From contig JAHZEF010000054.1 of assembly GCA_019422005.1 (NCBI GenBank), positions 1-7,273 on the forward strand: a stretch of DNA of 7,273 nucleotides, read 5' to 3'. This stretch comes from Clostridiales bacterium. GTDB taxonomy: Bacteria; Bacillota; Clostridia; Oscillospirales; Oscillospiraceae. Below the pieces are notes generated by a model. It was not told where the DNA came from, did no database searches, and was given only the letters and a program-made list of their open reading frames with translations. Within the stretch, counting starts at the first letter, position 1. Each line of letters starts with the position of its first letter. Made by a program: the position numbers and the translations under genes. Positions 4,839 to 7,273 of this stretch are shown piece by piece.

Positions 4839-5513
4839 ATGAAACATTGCATCTGTTCTGCGGCTGCGCTGCTGCTGGCGTTGTCCCTGCTGGCAGGCTG
4901 CAGCAGCGGCGGAATGAAGGCCGAAGCTGAGCCGGAGGAGGGGCCGGATGTTTCCGGAACCATGGACATGTCCGGCAGTGCGCAGAATGACAGTGCGGAG
5001 AACCTGGCGGGAGAGAAGACGACGGCTCCGGTCACCGGGGTGGAACGCCCTGCGGAGGATCCTGCAGAACCGGCTGAGCGGGAAGCGGAGCAGGCCGATA
5101 CGGAGGAAGCTGCGGAGGCTGCACCGGAGCTTCCGGCTGCGGGACAGGTTCGGACTGAGCAGCCGGAGGCGGCGCCCGCCGCCCAGCAGTTTGCAGCTTC
5201 CCAGCAGCCTGAGGCGCAGCCCGATATGCAGGAGCCGGAAGCTTCTGCCGAAGCGCCGGAGGAGACGGCAGCCCCGCCTGAGCAGGGGGCCGCAGAACCT
5301 GCCGCGGCGGAAGCCACGCTGGAAGACGTGCTGGCCCTGGTCGGCCAGAATGTCAGCAGCCTGTATTCCATTGCCGGCCAGCCGCTGAGCAGCCGCTATG
5401 AGTATTCCTGCTCCGGCCCCGGCGATGACGGCGTCCTGACCTATGCCGCATTTATTGTATTCACCTATGTGGAAAACGGCGTGGAAACCATTGTGGATGC
5501 GGAGGGCGTGTGA
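4839..5513 (+). CDS. Lipoprotein with long Ala/Glu/Pro linker and short C-terminal domain
   Basis: A 224-residue lipoprotein. The signal peptide ends in LLAGC, with Cys21 as the lipidated residue. Residues of about 25-160 are low-complexity, rich in Ala, Glu, Pro and Gln, acidic and probably extended, like a spacer crossing the wall. The last 64 residues or so form a compact domain with LALVGQNV, then SC-x3-G-x-D and IVFTYVENGVETIVD. That segment resembles the central part of the next protein (SC-x3-G-x-D-x4-Y-x6-TY in both), so the two probably share a domain. The start ATG follows GGGGA (4826-4830) by 8 nt. One base separates its stop from the next start. I do not recognise the family. An equally long frame on the opposite strand is a by-product of GC-rich codons. 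Confidence 0.85.
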   Translation: MKHCICSAAALLLALSLLAGCSSGGMKAEAEPEEGPDVSGTMDMSGSAQNDSAENLAGEKTTAPVTGVERPAEDPAEPAEREAEQADTEEAAEAAPELPAAGQVRTEQPEAAPAAQQFAASQQPEAQPDMQEPEASAEAPEETAAPPEQGAAEPAAAEATLEDVLALVGQNVSSLYSIAGQPLSSRYEYSCSGPGDDGVLTYAAFIVFTYVENGVETIVDAEGV

Positions 5514-5514
5514 G

Positions 5515-6018
5515 ATGAGAAAGCGGATCTGGCCGGCTCTGCTGCTGGCGGCGGCCCTGCTTTCCCTGTGCGGGTGCGGCCAAAAGAACGAGCCTGTGGA
5601 AATGGCCTTGTCTGTGAACGGTACGGAGATCAGCGGAGACACGGAGGTGGCAGTGATCCTGGATCTGCTGGGAGACGACTATCAATACTATGAAGCCATC
5701 TCCTGCGTCTACGAAGGCATGGACAAGACCTATAGCTATGGGGACTGCGTCCTCTATACTTATCCGGATGGCGAAACGGATCGCCTGATGGAATTGTACT
5801 GCACCGGCGGGGATGTCAGTGCCAAAGGCATTACATTCGGCGCCGCCCGGGAGGAGATCGTGGAGACGTTCGGCGGGGACTTCCGCGAGGAGGGGGCGAT
5901 GCTCCTTTATGAAGCGGAGCCCGCCTCCGCCAACAATACGCCTGCCTCGCTGTACTTTGAATTGAACGACGGTGTGGTGAGCGCCATTGCCGTGACTGCG
6001 GAGCATCGGAGCCAATGA
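5515..6018 (+). CDS. Small lipoprotein of unknown function, domain shared with the preceding gene
   Basis: A 167-residue protein with a signal peptide and lipobox LCGC (Cys21; Cys at -2 is slightly unusual). The mature part is acidic and has two similar halves in outline. The first contains VILDLLGDDYQYYEAISC, EGMDKTYSYGD and VLYTYPDGETD; the second contains GITFGAAREEIVETFGGDF and SLYFELNDGVVSAIAV. This layout (G-x-T-x-G-x-x-R-E-E-I and a strand-rich end) is known from small Firmicute lipoproteins, but I cannot name the family. GGAGG (5501-5505), inside the previous gene, lies 9 nt from ATG 5515. Its stop overlaps the next start as ATGA, so the genes are tightly coupled. The neighbours suggest a role at the envelope, possibly as a binding partner of the transglutaminase-like proteins. 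Confidence 0.85.
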   Translation: MRKRIWPALLLAAALLSLCGCGQKNEPVEMALSVNGTEISGDTEVAVILDLLGDDYQYYEAISCVYEGMDKTYSYGDCVLYTYPDGETDRLMELYCTGGDVSAKGITFGAAREEIVETFGGDFREEGAMLLYEAEPASANNTPASLYFELNDGVVSAIAVTAEHRSQ

Positions 6019-6665
6019 AAAAGACACTGTTGTTTGGGCTGATGATTTCCCTGCTGATGATGGGCTGCGCGGGTGAACCCGGCGCTTCGCATGCCGCCTC
6101 CGGGGCGCCGGAAGCCGCTGCCCCGGGGGCGGCAGAAGACGGCGCCGAACCGGAAGGAGGCGCGATGGCGGCGCCGGCGGCCTTCGGGGATTATGAGACG
6201 GGCAATGCGGAACTGGACGAACAGGTTCGGGTTCTGCTGGAAGAACTGCGTGATCCGGAAGCGCCGGAAGAGGAAAACCTTGCGGCGGTCTATCAGTGGG
6301 TCTGCAATGAGATCACTTACCGTGCCGGCACTGCGGACGTATCCGGCGGCTTTACGGAGGAATTGACACAGCAGCTGGCGCTGGACGGATTGAACAAGCG
6401 TAAGGGCAACTGCGACACCGAGGCCGCGGTGATGGCGGTTCTGCTGCAGCGGATGGGCTATCCATGCCAGATCCTGCAGGGGCAGTTCCGGCGGGCGGGG
6501 GGCCAGTGGGTGGAGCATGCGTGGGTCCTGGCCCAGGTGGGATCGGAGCTTCTGCATTTTGATCCCCTTTACGGCCGCTATTATGCCGATGATCCTGCGG
6601 AGTACTTTATGCAGCCGGACTCTGCCCTGGAAGGTACCCACCGCTGGGATATTGAAGCACAATAG
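6015..6665 (+). CDS. Lipoprotein with transglutaminase-like domain
   Basis: A 216-residue protein. The signal peptide ends in LLMMGC, lipidated Cys18 (Met at -3 and -2 is not the commonest lipobox). Residues 19-56 are an Ala/Gly/Pro/Glu-rich linker. The remaining 160 residues form a transglutaminase-like domain, including VYQWVCNEITYRAG, then Cys133 in RKGNCDTEA, His168 in VEHAWVLA and Asp183 in LHFDPLYGRYY, a complete triad. It differs strongly in sequence from the domain in the SLH protein, so it is not a recent copy. Start overlaps the previous stop by ATGA; its own ribosome site is weak, in keeping with translational coupling. The dltA start follows 12 nt after its TAG, and that TAG is part of the dltA ribosome site. 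Enzymatic activity, substrate and partner are unknown. Confidence 0.87.
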   Translation: MKKTLLFGLMISLLMMGCAGEPGASHAASGAPEAAAPGAAEDGAEPEGGAMAAPAAFGDYETGNAELDEQVRVLLEELRDPEAPEEENLAAVYQWVCNEITYRAGTADVSGGFTEELTQQLALDGLNKRKGNCDTEAAVMAVLLQRMGYPCQILQGQFRRAGGQWVEHAWVLAQVGSELLHFDPLYGRYYADDPAEYFMQPDSALEGTHRWDIEAQ

Positions 6666-6677
6666 GAGGTACAGCCC

Positions 6678-7273
6678 ATGTTCCTGCTGGAACAACTCTC
6701 CCGCTTTGCCCGGGAGGACAAGGTTGCCATTCGGTACGGCAGTGAGGAATTGACGTTTGCGGAGCTGGATCGCCAGTCCGATGCGTTCGCCGCATGGCTG
6801 CTGGAGACTTACGGCCCCGACCGGTCGCCGGTGGTGCTCTGCGGCCACAAGGAGATGGCCATGCCCGTATGCATGTTCGGGGCTTTGAAGGCCGGGCGCG
6901 CCTATGTACCGGTGGACGTCACGTTCCCGGCGGATCGTGTGGCGCGCATTCTCGAGCAGGTGCAGCCGAAACTGGTGGTCAGCCTGTCCGGGGCGGCCGC
7001 CGGCGCGCCTGCCGTGCTCGACGGCGCTGCGCTGCGTGACATCCTGTCCCGGCCCGACCGTGTGACGCCGGATACCTGGATCCGTGCGGACGAGGTGGCC
7101 TATGTGCTGTTTACCTCCGGCTCAACCGGCAGCCCCAAGGGCGTTCAGATCACTGCCGGCAACATCGCCGCCTTTTGCCAAGGTGCGGAGCCCTGGTTTC
7201 GCCTGGAGGGCGGCGGTGTGTTCCTGAATGAGATTTCCTATTCCTTCGACGTGTCCGTGTGTCCGCTCTACTA
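6678..7273 (+). CDS. dltA: D-alanine--poly(phosphoribitol) ligase subunit DltA (3' end outside window)
   Basis: DltA is a cytoplasmic adenylating enzyme: it activates D-alanine with ATP and loads it on the carrier protein DltC, from which it reaches teichoic acids by DltB/DltD. About 198 of roughly 500 residues are visible. Features are LTFAELDRQSDAFAAWL near residue 25, VVLCGHKEMAMPVCMFGALKAG near 52 and YVPVDVTFPADR. The ATP-binding A3 motif FTSGSTGSPKGV is at residues 145-156. FLNEISYSFDVSVCPLY at the edge matches the DltA form (FLN-x4-SFD-x-SV), which favours DltA over peptide-synthetase adenylation domains. A strong ribosome site TAGGAGGT (6663-6670) overlaps the previous stop and lies 8 nt from ATG. 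The downstream dltB, dltC and dltD are not in view, so the full pathway is presumed. Confidence 0.88.
   Translation, partial: MFLLEQLSRFAREDKVAIRYGSEELTFAELDRQSDAFAAWLLETYGPDRSPVVLCGHKEMAMPVCMFGALKAGRAYVPVDVTFPADRVARILEQVQPKLVVSLSGAAAGAPAVLDGAALRDILSRPDRVTPDTWIRADEVAYVLFTSGSTGSPKGVQITAGNIAAFCQGAEPWFRLEGGGVFLNEISYSFDVSVCPLY

Noticed and set aside
4809..5642. Long open frame on the minus strand across the first two lipoprotein genes
   Set aside because: Arg/Leu-rich shadow of GC-rich codons; the plus-strand genes have lipoboxes, ribosome sites and coupled starts.

Overview
The window reads as chromosome of a spore-forming, fairly GC-rich member of the Clostridia (Firmicutes). The support is a SpoIIGA/SigE sporulation pair, a full-length Rex redox repressor, SLH-domain and lipoprotein export features, a Dlt-type adenylating enzyme and strong Shine-Dalgarno sites. 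An Oscillospirales-like gut organism would fit, but that is only an inference from composition and gene style.

Layout. (1) 1-1368: the C-terminal part of spoIIGA, overlapping sigE by ATGA. SpoIIGA is the membrane protease that activates pro-SigE, and the pro-region and the protease aspartate (in DSGN) are both visible. (2) 1384-1434: a perfect 46-bp palindrome with a T tract ends the sigE unit. (3) 1437-2173: extended -10 promoter and rex, which starts at TTG. (4) 2181-2345: promoter, tRNA-Leu(CAA) with encoded CCA, and terminator. (5) 2346-2770: no convincing gene, but many hairpins, including three in a row that end in a good intrinsic terminator, a possible small RNA. (6) 2791-3009, minus strand: a 72-aa ribbon-helix-helix (RHH) regulator. 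(7) 3010-3294: an AT-rich divergent control region with three ATGTTA motifs spaced exactly 12 bp apart over a plus-strand extended -10 promoter, then a leader of about 175 nt that folds and ends in a terminator-like hairpin just before the next gene. (8) 3295-7273, plus strand: an exported SLH plus transglutaminase-like protein, three lipoproteins (the third also transglutaminase-like), and the 5' part of a dltA-like gene.

How the parts may work together. The RHH protein is placed to repress itself and the divergent surface operon through the 12-bp repeats, and the leader terminator offers a second control point. The operon would put two different transglutaminase-fold proteins at the surface, one held by SLH repeats and one by lipid. 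It also makes two small lipoproteins that appear to share a domain, and translation runs on with little or no gap into DltA, which activates D-alanine for teichoic acid. I infer a cell-envelope module linked to D-alanylation. This grouping, with its RHH/leader control, is the most interesting part of the window. No biochemical activity is shown by sequence alone.
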